Shown here piece by piece: positions 20,591-27,226 of a stretch of DNA of 27,226 nt. Source of the stretch: JAHIYG01 sp041306075 (GTDB lineage Archaea; Altiarchaeota; Altiarchaeia; IMC4; SCGC-AAA252-I15). Under the pieces are notes generated by a model, which worked only from the letters and a program-made list of their open reading frames with translations, searched no databases and was not told where the DNA came from. Position 1 is the stretch's first letter, and each line of letters opens with the position of its first letter. The stretch spans positions 1 through 27,226 of the forward strand of contig JBFYKH010000016.1 of the NCBI GenBank assembly GCA_041306075.1, in the 5' to 3' direction. The translations under genes and the position numbers were made by a program.

Positions 20591-20608
20591 TTATCAGTAT
20601 AGTGATAA
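20591..20608. promoter_or_regulatory. Palindromic operator at winged-helix gene start
   Basis: TTATCAGTATAGTGATAA reads the same on both strands at 16 of 18 positions, with perfect six-base arms. It ends one base before the start codon, between the TATA box and the ATG, so it covers the predicted transcription start. A dimeric regulator bound here would block initiation; the adjacent winged-helix protein is the natural candidate. Confidence 0.65.
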
Positions 20609-20612
20609 TGAG

Positions 20613-20620
20613 GATAAAAA
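20613..20620 (-). promoter_or_regulatory. TATA box for winged-helix gene
   Basis: On the minus strand TTTTTATC is centred about 27 bases upstream of the ATG at 20589. The remaining bases between here and 20710 show no other clear feature. Confidence 0.6.
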
Positions 20621-20710
20621 CACCGCCCAAGCGGCAGAAAACAACCTCCGGACCATAGCAGCTAAAGAATACCGCCACACACCCGACCGCCAGCCAAATG
20701 GGCCGGCAGC

Positions 20711-21937
20711 CTAGCCCCCAAAAATGTTCCTGCAGTCGATAACGGGCATCTTCTTCGCGGCCTTCCTTAAGGCAGGCAGGTATTCCCGGTTCTTGTTCGC
20801 GACCACCACGCAGTCGAATCCGTCGAAGCCCCTTTTCAGATGGGGCTTAACCCCGAACTCGCTCCCTATTCGCTCCGGCGGCAGCATCGGGTCCAAGCCG
20901 TAAACGTCGAATCCCGCCTCCTTCAACTTCGCAATCAAGGGCTTCGAGCGCGTGTAGAACGTCTCGTCCACCCCCTCCCTGAATGCCAAGCCGACGACAG
21001 CCACCTTCCCGCCCTTCGGGGCGGCCTTCACGACCTTGTCCGCGTAGTACGCCGCCATCCCGTCGTTCACCTGCCTCGCGCTCCTTGCGAGGGGCGCGTC
21101 CTGTCCCCTCTCCCCCATGCCGCGGATGACGAACCTCGGATACACGGGTATGCAGTGCCCGCCGACCCCGAGGCCCGCCTCGAGTATGTTGCAGTACTGG
21201 TGGTTGGCTGCCTCCCGCATCTCCCAGAAGTCTATGCCGTAGGCCTCCGAGACCCTCAGAAGCTCGTTGGCTATCGCGATGCTGACGTCCCGGTAGACGC
21301 CCTCCGATAGTTTCACGAGCTCCGCGCACTCGGCGCTCGACACCTTCGTCACATGCTTGCAGAAGCTCCGGTAGAACCTGTACGCGTCGTCTGTGCTGGC
21401 CTCGTCGATTCCGCCCACGACCTTCGGGAACTCCCTGAAACGGCTGACCGAATACCCGGTCATGATGCGCTCCGGCGAATACGCGAGACGGAAGTCCCTC
21501 CCTGCCCTGAGGCCGCTGCCCTCCTCAAGAATCTTCGCGAGCCTCCCCCGCGTCGTGCCCACCGGCACCGACGTCTCCAGGACCACAAGGTCCCCCTTCT
21601 TTAAGCCCGAGGCCACGCCCCTCGTGGCAGCGTCTATGAACTTGTAGTCCGGAACGCCTTCCCCGTCGATGAGCAGCGGCACGATTATGATGTGCACCCT
21701 GGTCGCCCTGCTGCCTTCAGGCGGGTCTGCGGTCGCCTTCAGCCTCCTCCCCCGGTGCTTCCGTATAAGCTCGACGAGCCCCGGCTCCCCCTTCACGGGG
21801 GATTTACCGGCGTTAATCATGTCCACCGCCTTCCGGCTGACGTCGACTCCAAGGACGCTGTGTCCGCTGTCCGCTATGACCGCCGCCAACGGGAGGCCGG
21901 CCTTCCCGAGCCCTACGACGCTGACCTTCTCTTTCAT
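20711..21937 (-). CDS. UDP-sugar 6-dehydrogenase (WecC/WbpA-like)
   Basis: The 408-residue protein is a nucleotide-sugar dehydrogenase that would oxidise C6 of a UDP-hexose (probably UDP-N-acetylhexosamine) to the uronate with two NAD. It has the Rossmann motif VVGLGKAGLPLA, ETSVPVGTT, AYSPERI, and the active-site GVGGHCIPVYP with Cys262. The C-terminal domain starts at GKVAVVGLAFREGVDET. One oddity: where relatives have an Asn-Thr/Ser-Tyr/Phe motif after the conserved Lys (Lys209), this one reads SEGVYRD, so the usual Asn is Gly. Its ATG overlaps the stop of the aminotransferase by four bases (ATGA), so it is the last gene of a three-gene operon. The substrate is inferred from the neighbours, which resemble WbpE and WbpD of the diacetamido-glucuronate pathway. 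Confidence 0.88.
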   Translation of the reverse strand: MKEKVSVVGLGKAGLPLAAVIADSGHSVLGVDVSRKAVDMINAGKSPVKGEPGLVELIRKHRGRRLKATADPPEGSRATRVHIIIVPLLIDGEGVPDYKFIDAATRGVASGLKKGDLVVLETSVPVGTTRGRLAKILEEGSGLRAGRDFRLAYSPERIMTGYSVSRFREFPKVVGGIDEASTDDAYRFYRSFCKHVTKVSSAECAELVKLSEGVYRDVSIAIANELLRVSEAYGIDFWEMREAANHQYCNILEAGLGVGGHCIPVYPRFVIRGMGERGQDAPLARSARQVNDGMAAYYADKVVKAAPKGGKVAVVGLAFREGVDETFYTRSKPLIAKLKEAGFDVYGLDPMLPPERIGSEFGVKPHLKRGFDGFDCVVVANKNREYLPALRKAAKKMPVIDCRNIFGG

Positions 21938-23016
21938 GCGATTTCCCTGAACGCTTTGACTATCGTCTCCACGTCGGCTTCCGTCACCGACGGGTGCACC
22001 GGCAGGCTCAGGACCTCATCCGAGTATTTCTCTGTCAGGGGGTACTTCCCCTCGTACCCCATGTCGAGGTACAGCTTCTGCTTGTGCACCGGTATCGGAT
22101 AGTATATCATCGAGCCGACGCCACGCTCCTTGAGCGCCGCTATCGTCTCGTCCCTCGACAGCCGGAAGCCGTCAAGCCGTATGGTATACTGGTGGTAGAC
22201 GTGCCTCCTGAGCGGATACTCCTTCGGCGTTACGACGCCCTTCACCCCGGACAATCCCTTCGTGAGGAGCCGCGCATTCCTAATCCTCGCCTCGTTGTAG
22301 CCTTCCAGCTTCCTCAGCTGCTCGATGCCTATGGCGGCCGCGATGTCCGTGAGCCTGTAGTTGTAGCCGAGCATCTCATGATGGTACCTCACCGGCATCC
22401 CGTGGGCCCTGAGGAGATTGCACTTGTCGTAGACGGCCTGGTCGTTTGTCGTGACCATGCCGCCCTCGGAAGTCGTCATGTTCTTTGTGGGGTAGAAGCT
22501 GAAGCATCCTGTCGCGAACGAGCCGACCCTTCTCCCGCCGTATTCGGCGCCGTGGGCCTGGCAGGCGTCCTCTACGACCCTTAAGCCCTTTTTCTCGGCC
22601 ACTTCCATTATCGGCTTCATGTCTGCCGGCTGCCCGTACAGGTGGACCGGGAGTATCGCCTTCGTCTTCGGGGTTATCTTCTCCTCAATCTTCGAGGGGT
22701 CGAGGTTAAAATCCTCCCCGACGTCCGCGAACACCGGCCTGGCGCCAGAGTACAGGACTGCGTTGGCCGATGCGATGAAAGTGAACGGCGTCGTAACGAC
22801 CTCGTCTCCCGGGCCTACGCCGTTGGCCAGGAGCGCTATGTGGAGTGCCGTGGTGCCTGACGAGACCGCTACCCCGTACTTGGCGCCCGCGTACGCCGCG
22901 AACTTCTCCTCGAACTCCTTCACCCGCGGGCCCTGCGCTATCACGCCGGAGTCTAGTACCTGCATCACCGCCTCCTTCTCCTCCTTCCCTATCAACGGCT
23001 TCGCTATGTTAATCAT
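21934..23016 (-). CDS. DegT/DnrJ/EryC1 sugar aminotransferase (WbpE-like)
   Basis: From the ATG at 23016 the product has 360 residues, normal for the family. A longer frame from 23052 exists, but MINIAKPLIGKEE is the natural N-terminus and its ATG overlaps the stop of the upstream gene by four bases. PLP-binding features are clear: SSGTTALHIAL for phosphate binding, VVEDACQAHGAEY with Asp150 and Gln153, and SFYPTKNMTTSEGG with the Schiff-base Lys178. The family transfers an amino group from glutamate to a keto-sugar nucleotide. Between an acetyltransferase and a 6-dehydrogenase it is best read as the step that forms a 3-amino sugar in a UDP-diacetamido-glucuronate-type route. The sugar cannot be proven from sequence. 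Confidence 0.92.
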   Translation of the reverse strand: MINIAKPLIGKEEKEAVMQVLDSGVIAQGPRVKEFEEKFAAYAGAKYGVAVSSGTTALHIALLANGVGPGDEVVTTPFTFIASANAVLYSGARPVFADVGEDFNLDPSKIEEKITPKTKAILPVHLYGQPADMKPIMEVAEKKGLRVVEDACQAHGAEYGGRRVGSFATGCFSFYPTKNMTTSEGGMVTTNDQAVYDKCNLLRAHGMPVRYHHEMLGYNYRLTDIAAAIGIEQLRKLEGYNEARIRNARLLTKGLSGVKGVVTPKEYPLRRHVYHQYTIRLDGFRLSRDETIAALKERGVGSMIYYPIPVHKQKLYLDMGYEGKYPLTEKYSDEVLSLPVHPSVTEADVETIVKAFREIA

Positions 23017-23561
23017 CTTTTCACCTTGAGCTTCTTCCCGCATGAGCCGCACGTCTTATTTTTGTCGAGCTTCATCCCGCACTCGCACACCCAGCCGTGC
23101 CTCCGCGCCGGATTCCCGTAGACTAAGGCGTGGTCGGGCACGTCTTTAGTGACCACGGAGCCCGCCCCCACAGTCGCGTACTCCCCTATCGTCACGCCCG
23201 CGACAATGGTCGAATGCGCGCCGATGGAGGCCCCCCGCTTCACGAGCGTCTTCACCAGGCGGCTCTCGTCCCAGATGCGCGCCCTAGGGTACAGGTCGTT
23301 GGTGAACGTCGAATTCGGGCCGACGAAGACATCGTCCTCCAATGTGACGCCGTGGTAGACGTTCACGTTGTTCTGGAGCTTGCAGCCGTCGCCGATGACG
23401 ACGCCGAAATCCACGTAGACGTTCTTGCCTATGATGCAGTTCCGCCCGGCCTTGACGCCTTCCCTGACCTGGGCCTGATGCCAGACACGGGTCCCCTCGC
23501 CGAAAACGGCCTTCTCCGACACGTCCGCAGTCGGGTGTATGGTGACGCCTGTCCTTTCCAT
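23013..23561 (-). CDS. Left-handed beta-helix sugar N-acetyltransferase with C-terminal zinc ribbon (WbpD-like)
   Basis: From the ATG at 23561 the product has 182 residues. Hexapeptide repeats run through most of it (CIIGKNVYVDFGVVIGDGCK, VTIGEYATVGAGSVVTKDVP), folding as a left-handed beta-helix that binds acetyl-CoA between trimer subunits. FVGPNSTFTNDLYPRAR and LVKRGASIGAHSTIVAGV match WbpD/WlbB-type UDP-3-amino-glucuronate N-acetyltransferases. The end of the protein is a four-cysteine ribbon (CEC...CGSC), an addition not found in the bacterial enzymes I know. The longer frame from 23747 is rejected because a TATA box lies inside it, 29 bases before 23561. The gene leads the operon; each downstream gene overlaps the previous one by four bases. 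Confidence 0.88.
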   Translation of the reverse strand: MERTGVTIHPTADVSEKAVFGEGTRVWHQAQVREGVKAGRNCIIGKNVYVDFGVVIGDGCKLQNNVNVYHGVTLEDDVFVGPNSTFTNDLYPRARIWDESRLVKTLVKRGASIGAHSTIVAGVTIGEYATVGAGSVVTKDVPDHALVYGNPARRHGWVCECGMKLDKNKTCGSCGKKLKVKR

Positions 23562-23586
23562 GGTAGTAGATATCCTACAGGGGGGG

Positions 23587-23593
23587 TAAAATA
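23587..23593 (-). promoter_or_regulatory. TATA box for nucleotide-sugar operon
   Basis: On the minus strand GTATTTTACC contains a TATA element centred 29 bases upstream of the ATG at 23561, in the 53-base gap after the PEF-CTERM-like gene. It supports both the start choice and a separate operon. Confidence 0.55.
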
Positions 23594-23614
23594 CCCAAGG
23601 CGGGTTGCCGGAGC

Positions 23615-24559
23615 CTAAGCCCGCCTTCTCGACGCCGCGTAGGCGAGGGCCGGAATCAGAGCCATAAACGGCACCGCGGCGGACGGGAACTCGGGGGCCG
23701 GGAAGTCCCATGACACCGGCTTCAGCTCTATGACGTCGTTGCCGCATGTTATCGTGGTGTGTATCTCGCTTATGTCTCCCTTCGCGGGCATGCCTATCAT
23801 GTATTTCGGGACCTTGACCTCTATCACCCAGTTAGGGAATCCGTGGTCCGCGACGCCTGCGTCCTTGTAGACGAGCTGGGCGTAACCCATCACCTTCGAC
23901 GAGGGCCCGTTGCACGCCATCGTCGACGGCGCGCTCGACGAGAATCCGTCCGCGACATTGGGCAGCGACCAGGCTGGCATGTAGCAGACCAGCCCCTTGT
24001 TTGGGCCGCTGGTCTTTATACCGTACTCGTAGCCGTAATCGCCGGTCGCCGGATTGTTGTCAAGGTCTATGGCCAGGTCGCCCGTGTCCGTGTGCCTGCC
24101 CCACGCGTCCGTGTGGCCTGTCTCGGGCATAGATGTCACGATTGCGAAGAACGCGTACCCGGATATGTCGTCGAAGTACAAGGCTTCGATGTCGTATACT
24201 TCGCCGCCTGCGGGGCCGTCGTATTTGCCCCATGAGTCCGCGTGCAGGAGGGCTGGTTCGGCGTACGGCGAGTATGCGGCGCCGGTGCCTTCGATGTGGA
24301 CGCCTTTGGCGTTGTATCCCGTCCAGTCGTAGCATCTACCGTATATTCCAGTGTTAGGGACGCATTTGTCGTCTATGTTGTCCTCGACTATCCAGTCAGC
24401 TGTGGGGGATGATGAGGCCCATGCGGACTCTGTGCCGGACAGGCCTTGGGCTAGGTCGACGCCCCAGTCGGACAGGCTCCCGTCCACTGAGTACGCTGCC
24501 GCTGCAGTTGCCAGAACCAATATGCTTACTAACGCCGAAAATATTGTTTGTTTTGCCAT
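23615..24559 (-). CDS. Surface protein with PEF-CTERM-like sorting signal
   Basis: From the ATG at 24559 the product has 314 residues. The frame extends to a TTG at 24580, but the ATG has GGTGGG just upstream and gives a clean signal peptide (MAKQTIFSALVSILVLATAA). The mature part is an aromatic-rich beta domain opening with YSVDGSLSDWG, a pattern typical of CBM9/DOMON-like sandwiches, with GGEVYDIEALYFDDISGYAF and GDLAIDLDNNPATGDYGYEY further on. The C-terminus has the three parts of an archaeosortase signal: PEFPSAAVP, a hydrophobic segment (FMALIPALAYAA) and a final SRRRA. PEF-CTERM signals are recognised by archaeosortase C-type enzymes. The divergent neighbour at 24681 encodes an archaeosortase, so the pair is probably enzyme and substrate. 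The function of the displayed domain is unknown. Confidence 0.88.
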   Translation of the reverse strand: MAKQTIFSALVSILVLATAAAAYSVDGSLSDWGVDLAQGLSGTESAWASSSPTADWIVEDNIDDKCVPNTGIYGRCYDWTGYNAKGVHIEGTGAAYSPYAEPALLHADSWGKYDGPAGGEVYDIEALYFDDISGYAFFAIVTSMPETGHTDAWGRHTDTGDLAIDLDNNPATGDYGYEYGIKTSGPNKGLVCYMPAWSLPNVADGFSSSAPSTMACNGPSSKVMGYAQLVYKDAGVADHGFPNWVIEVKVPKYMIGMPAKGDISEIHTTITCGNDVIELKPVSWDFPAPEFPSAAVPFMALIPALAYAASRRRA

Positions 24560-24608
24560 CCACCCACCGTTATGAAACAATGTTCTTCGTTAGTATACGC
24601 AAGGTAAG

Positions 24609-24616
24609 TATAAAAG
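24609..24616 (-). promoter_or_regulatory. TATA box for PEF-CTERM-like gene
   Basis: On the minus strand CTTTTATA is followed about 27 bases later by a predicted start site near 24585, giving a leader of about 25 bases with GGTGGG before the ATG at 24559. This is one of the few units here that is not leaderless. A second possible element, GTATAC near 24593-24598, is about 36 bases from the ATG. Confidence 0.5.
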
Positions 24617-24632
24617 CTAGAACAATGGACAT

Positions 24633-24646
24633 CTTTTTTAAAAAAG
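24633..24646. repeat. Perfect 14-base palindrome CTTTTTTAAAAAAG
   Basis: This palindrome lies between the two divergent promoters of the archaeosortase and its presumed substrate. It may be a shared operator, a BRE-adjacent A/T element, or simply a flexible tract. Confidence 0.45.
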
Positions 24647-24648
24647 CC

Positions 24649-24656
24649 TTATTTTA
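24649..24656 (+). promoter_or_regulatory. TATA box for archaeosortase gene
   Basis: TTATTTTA is centred about 28 bases before the ATG at 24681, as expected for a leaderless transcript. Confidence 0.6.
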
Positions 24657-24680
24657 ACCAACACAGCCCTAATCTAAGCC

Positions 24681-25532
24681 ATGGAGTCGAACCCGTACGC
24701 CACAGCCAAAGCCTGGGCCGCGGCCTCCGCGCTGACACTCGCCGCCGCCGTCGCATTCCTCCCGAAAAGCTATATGACGGACTACTTCATCATGCTCTGG
24801 GCCCTGACCGGAGGCCTCATACTGTACCGGAGCAGGCAGGGCGACGAGCGGATAAGCCCCTCATCGAAGACCGCCTCGATAGCCCTCGGCATCCTATCCT
24901 GCATCCTCAGCTTCGCGGCCGTGCCGCTCGGGCTCGGGAAGCCCCCGTTCAGCCTCGACGACATCACCCTCCTTTTGGCAGGCGCATCCCTGGCCTTCTT
25001 CGCGGTGTGGGGGCACGGGCGGCTCCTCCTGCCGGCGACCATACCCATCATCGTCGTCCTCGGCTACCAGATACTCGGCGCTAGGACGTCGGGCATGGAC
25101 ATCCTCGTCGGCCCCACGACCACCCTCATATACTGGATAGCGTCCGCCCTCGGCCTCTCCCCCAGCATGTCTGGAAATATCATATCCTTCCTCACCGCCG
25201 ACGGCACGAATATGAGGGTGAGCATAGTCCCGGACTGCACAGGCATATGGTCGCTCACCGCCTACGTCCTCGCTTTCCTGATGGTCGCCATACTCGTGCC
25301 GGGGATAACGAGGAGGGGGTACGTGTTCTTCCTCATCGGGCTGCCGGTGACGTACCTCGTAAACCTCGCGAGAGTAGTCCTGATAATCGTCGCAATATAC
25401 TACTTCGGCCCGAGCTGGGGGCCGCAGATGGCGCACGCCCACCTCGGATGGATTGTGTTCTCCGCGTGGATGATGGCCTTCTGGTACCTGTTCTTCTCCC
25501 GCGGGATGCACTGCAGGGAGCCTAAGGCTTAG
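24681..25532 (+). CDS. Archaeosortase (exosortase/archaeosortase family)
   Basis: The 283-residue integral membrane protein has about eight hydrophobic segments. The three residues that define the family are present in order: Cys186 in VPDCTGIWSL, Arg231 in NLARVVLIIV, and His254 (or His252) in AHAHLGWIVFS. The enzyme is thought to cut C-terminal sorting signals at the outer face of the membrane and transfer the protein, probably to a lipid. The divergent neighbour carries a PEF-CTERM-like tail, which suggests an ArtC-like specificity, but the subfamily cannot be fixed by eye. The 3' end overlaps the convergent YdjM-like gene by 11 bases. The 122-base region between its start and that of its presumed substrate holds both promoters and a palindrome, so co-regulation is plausible. 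Confidence 0.92.
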   Translation: MESNPYATAKAWAAASALTLAAAVAFLPKSYMTDYFIMLWALTGGLILYRSRQGDERISPSSKTASIALGILSCILSFAAVPLGLGKPPFSLDDITLLLAGASLAFFAVWGHGRLLLPATIPIIVVLGYQILGARTSGMDILVGPTTTLIYWIASALGLSPSMSGNIISFLTADGTNMRVSIVPDCTGIWSLTAYVLAFLMVAILVPGITRRGYVFFLIGLPVTYLVNLARVVLIIVAIYYFGPSWGPQMAHAHLGWIVFSAWMMAFWYLFFSRGMHCREPKA

Positions 25533-25992
25533 GCCGGAGCGCGGCCTTCGCGGCCGCGACGACGGCTGCGTACGCCGAGAGCGCAATACCCGTCCTGGAG
25601 GCGACCGTGTAGCTCGGATCCCCGAATAGCCACAGCTCCCAGGCCTCCGGTATCAGGTATGTCGTCTCCGAGAGCGGGTACAGGAGGGGTATACCGTACA
25701 GTCCGGAGACCATGTCGAAGAGGAGGTGGCCGGCGAGCATCACCGAGGCGAGCGCGCCCCGCGCCCTGCCGAAGAGGAGCGCAGTTACCACAGACAGTAG
25801 CGCGGCCACCACCAGGTTGTGGAGGAGGAGCGTGTTCGCGAGCCCATAGTGCGGCAGCAGGTGGTCGACGTCAATGAACGTCGAGGCTATCGCGAACGCC
25901 GCGACCTCGTAGTGCCTAATCTTCGCCTTAGACCACAGCACGAAGAGGAGGCCGCCGCCGAACGCGAGCATCAGGTGCGATAGGCTGTCCAC
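25522..25992 (-). CDS. YdjM-like membrane protein (putative metal-dependent hydrolase)
   Basis: From the GTG at 25992 the product has 156 residues, with four or five membrane segments. Conserved polar positions match the YdjM/DUF457 family of membrane-bound putative hydrolases: SHLMLAFGGG at the N-terminus, IDVDHLLPH, LLLHNLVVAAL, and GHLLFDMVSGLYGIPLLYPL. The histidines and aspartates are thought to bind metal; the substrate is unknown, possibly lipid. A longer frame begins at 26022 but would overlap the previous gene, whose TAG ends one base before the GTG, a spacing that suggests coupled translation. The two genes therefore form an operon ending at the archaeosortase gene, on the opposite strand. 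Confidence 0.8.
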   Translation of the reverse strand: MDSLSHLMLAFGGGLLFVLWSKAKIRHYEVAAFAIASTFIDVDHLLPHYGLANTLLLHNLVVAALLSVVTALLFGRARGALASVMLAGHLLFDMVSGLYGIPLLYPLSETTYLIPEAWELWLFGDPSYTVASRTGIALSAYAAVVAAAKAALRPKP

Positions 25993-25993
25993 C

Positions 25994-27226
25994 CTAATCC
26001 ACCGCCAACTTCGCCTCCACAACCCCCAAGAAGGCCTCCGCCCCCTCGGAGCGGACAGAAAGTCTCAAATCCAGGAAGCCGCCCTCAATGTATTGGGACA
26101 CATCGAACTCCTGGTACTTCAAGCCCGTGCCGCATGAAGATTCCCGCGGCATATAGGGTAGGTCCATATAATCGTACGGACTGACGCCGTCGCCGACCTG
26201 CCGGTAAATCCTCCAATGTGATGTCATGTTTGGCTCAAGAGCCGAAACGCTCCCCCCACCCGTGTAAGGCACCTTGTCCGCGGCACGCTCCGCAGCAGCC
26301 AGCCGCTCCCTGATATCTGGTAGGTATCTAGTGACGTTGCCAGGCTCAGCTGGGATGATCCAGCGGTTCGGCCCGAGCGGCCGTATTTCCCGGAAATATA
26401 GCATCATCGACGCCTTCTTGGAGGCATTGACTTCGGCCCTGAGGCGGGCGTAACCAGCAGCAACCCTCCTGCCTTCCACACAGTGGTATGAGACAGTGGC
26501 TAAACGGTAGTCGTCCAAGCCGCCGTCCGAAAGGGCTTCAGTCCTGTCGCCCTGACCCTGAAGATTGTCCCCCGACAAGTTCTGAGTGGTCATGTAGTGG
26601 TAAACACGTCCGTCGCAAACCGTCGGTGGGACGTAGTAATCGGACGCCCCCCAGTGGAAGGACGCCATCCCGAAATGGCTTCTGTACGACGCCGTTACAT
26701 TGTCCTTCTGGCACGCCTGCGAGTCAAGCGGCTGCACCATGAACGACACCGAGGCCGAACCCTCCCTGCCCAGGGAGTCGGTGCATGTGACGTTTAATGA
26801 GTTTCTGCCTTCGTCTGCGTTCAGGTACCGATCCTGGGATAACGTGTCTTTTGAGACGCCGTTGAGGTCGTATCCGCATACGAGGCCGTCCTTGTTCGTC
26901 ATGTACCTGAGCCAGACCATCCTGGAGCCGTAAGTCCTGCCGTCCGAGGGGGAGACGACGTTCACGAATGGGAGCCGATCGTCGAATACACAGGGCCTGC
27001 ATTCGCCGCCGCAGTCGACGGCTTCCTCCGCCTCCCCGAAGCCGACGCGCTCCGCGTCCTTCATCCCATTGAAACAGTGGCAGGCCCTACAGTGCCCCCC
27101 GCAGTCGACCCCGTCCTCCATGCTGTCGTTCTCCAGGTCATAGCACGTGCTCGGGAAGCATTCGTCCTCGCCGTTGACACACGCCTCGCCCAGGCCGCAT
27201 TTTGCGACGACGTCGTACTCCTGGGT
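25994..27226 (-). CDS. Cys-rich exported protein with DCGGxCxxC motifs and Ig-like domain (5' end outside window)
   Basis: The frame is open to the right edge of the window, so the N-terminus is missing; 410 residues are visible. They begin with Cys-rich segments (CGLGEACVNGEDECFPSTCY) and two clear copies of a VDCGGxCxxC motif (VDCGGHCRAC, VDCGGECRPC), as found in many archaeal extracellular proteins. An Ig-like domain follows (FVNVVSPSDGRTYGSRMVWL, closing with NVTCTDSLGREGSASVSFMV). The remaining 250 residues form an unrecognised domain, with SYHCVEGRRVAAGYARLRAE and a beta-rich end. No membrane anchor occurs at the C-terminus. An internal ATG at 27119-27121 lies within the Cys-rich region and is unlikely to be the start. 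Secretion is inferred from the cysteines and the Ig domain, as the signal peptide is not in view. It is co-oriented and closely coupled with the YdjM-like gene. Confidence 0.85.
   Translation of the reverse strand, partial: TQEYDVVAKCGLGEACVNGEDECFPSTCYDLENDSMEDGVDCGGHCRACHCFNGMKDAERVGFGEAEEAVDCGGECRPCVFDDRLPFVNVVSPSDGRTYGSRMVWLRYMTNKDGLVCGYDLNGVSKDTLSQDRYLNADEGRNSLNVTCTDSLGREGSASVSFMVQPLDSQACQKDNVTASYRSHFGMASFHWGASDYYVPPTVCDGRVYHYMTTQNLSGDNLQGQGDRTEALSDGGLDDYRLATVSYHCVEGRRVAAGYARLRAEVNASKKASMMLYFREIRPLGPNRWIIPAEPGNVTRYLPDIRERLAAAERAADKVPYTGGGSVSALEPNMTSHWRIYRQVGDGVSPYDYMDLPYMPRESSCGTGLKYQEFDVSQYIEGGFLDLRLSVRSEGAEAFLGVVEAKLAVD

Noticed and set aside
23562..23747. N-terminal extension of the acetyltransferase
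   Set aside because: It overlaps the end of the PEF-CTERM-like gene, is Arg/Gly-rich and contains the TATA box for the ATG at 23561.

Overview
The window reads as a GC-rich archaeal chromosome segment. Evidence: most transcription units have a TATA-like box centred about 26-30 bases upstream of the chosen start codon (leaderless pattern); AGG is a preferred arginine codon; and the gene families are archaeal in flavour (endonuclease Q, archaeosortase with a PEF-CTERM-type substrate, DPM1-like dolichyl-type glycosyltransferase, ACT protein beside homoserine dehydrogenase, MopE-like CNGxDxDCDG repeats with Thr/Pro stalks). I cannot name the lineage; an uncultivated archaeon is most likely. No rRNA, tRNA, CRISPR array or insertion sequence was seen.

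Layout. 1-2.6 kb, plus strand: an AttH/CrtC-like lipocalin-fold protein, then an ACT-domain regulator overlapping homoserine dehydrogenase. 2.55-6.07 kb, minus strand: a GT4 glycosyltransferase, a protein of unknown family, a small Ser/Thr/Pro-rich membrane protein and a membrane-anchored HExxH protein. A palindromic TTTAAA box at about 6.1 kb appears to serve both directions. 6.13-9.8 kb, plus strand: a polyprenol-phosphate GT2, a GT-C multispanning glycosyltransferase and endonuclease Q. 9.8-19.3 kb, plus strand: a single-span membrane protein with a coiled coil, a giant 1832-residue Cys/Asp-rich repeat protein with a C-terminal membrane anchor, and a 1036-residue secreted double beta-propeller. 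19.3-20.6 kb, minus strand: a winged-helix protein and an AbiEii-like nucleotidyltransferase, overlapping out of frame, with a palindromic operator at the promoter. 20.7-23.6 kb, minus strand: a three-gene nucleotide-sugar operon (N-acetyltransferase, aminotransferase, dehydrogenase). 23.6-25.5 kb: a PEF-CTERM-like surface protein divergent from an archaeosortase. 25.5-27.2 kb, minus strand: a YdjM-like membrane protein and a Cys-rich secreted protein running off the window.

Taken together most genes concern the cell envelope: making activated sugars, moving them by lipid-linked and membrane glycosyltransferases, and building and anchoring large disulfide- or metal-rich exported proteins. The housekeeping exceptions are homoserine dehydrogenase and endonuclease Q. 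The most interesting items are the archaeosortase/substrate pair, the giant repeat protein built from alternating modules, and the winged-helix/nucleotidyltransferase pair with its apparent frame break and operator. No experimental or database check was possible; all family names come from motif recognition.
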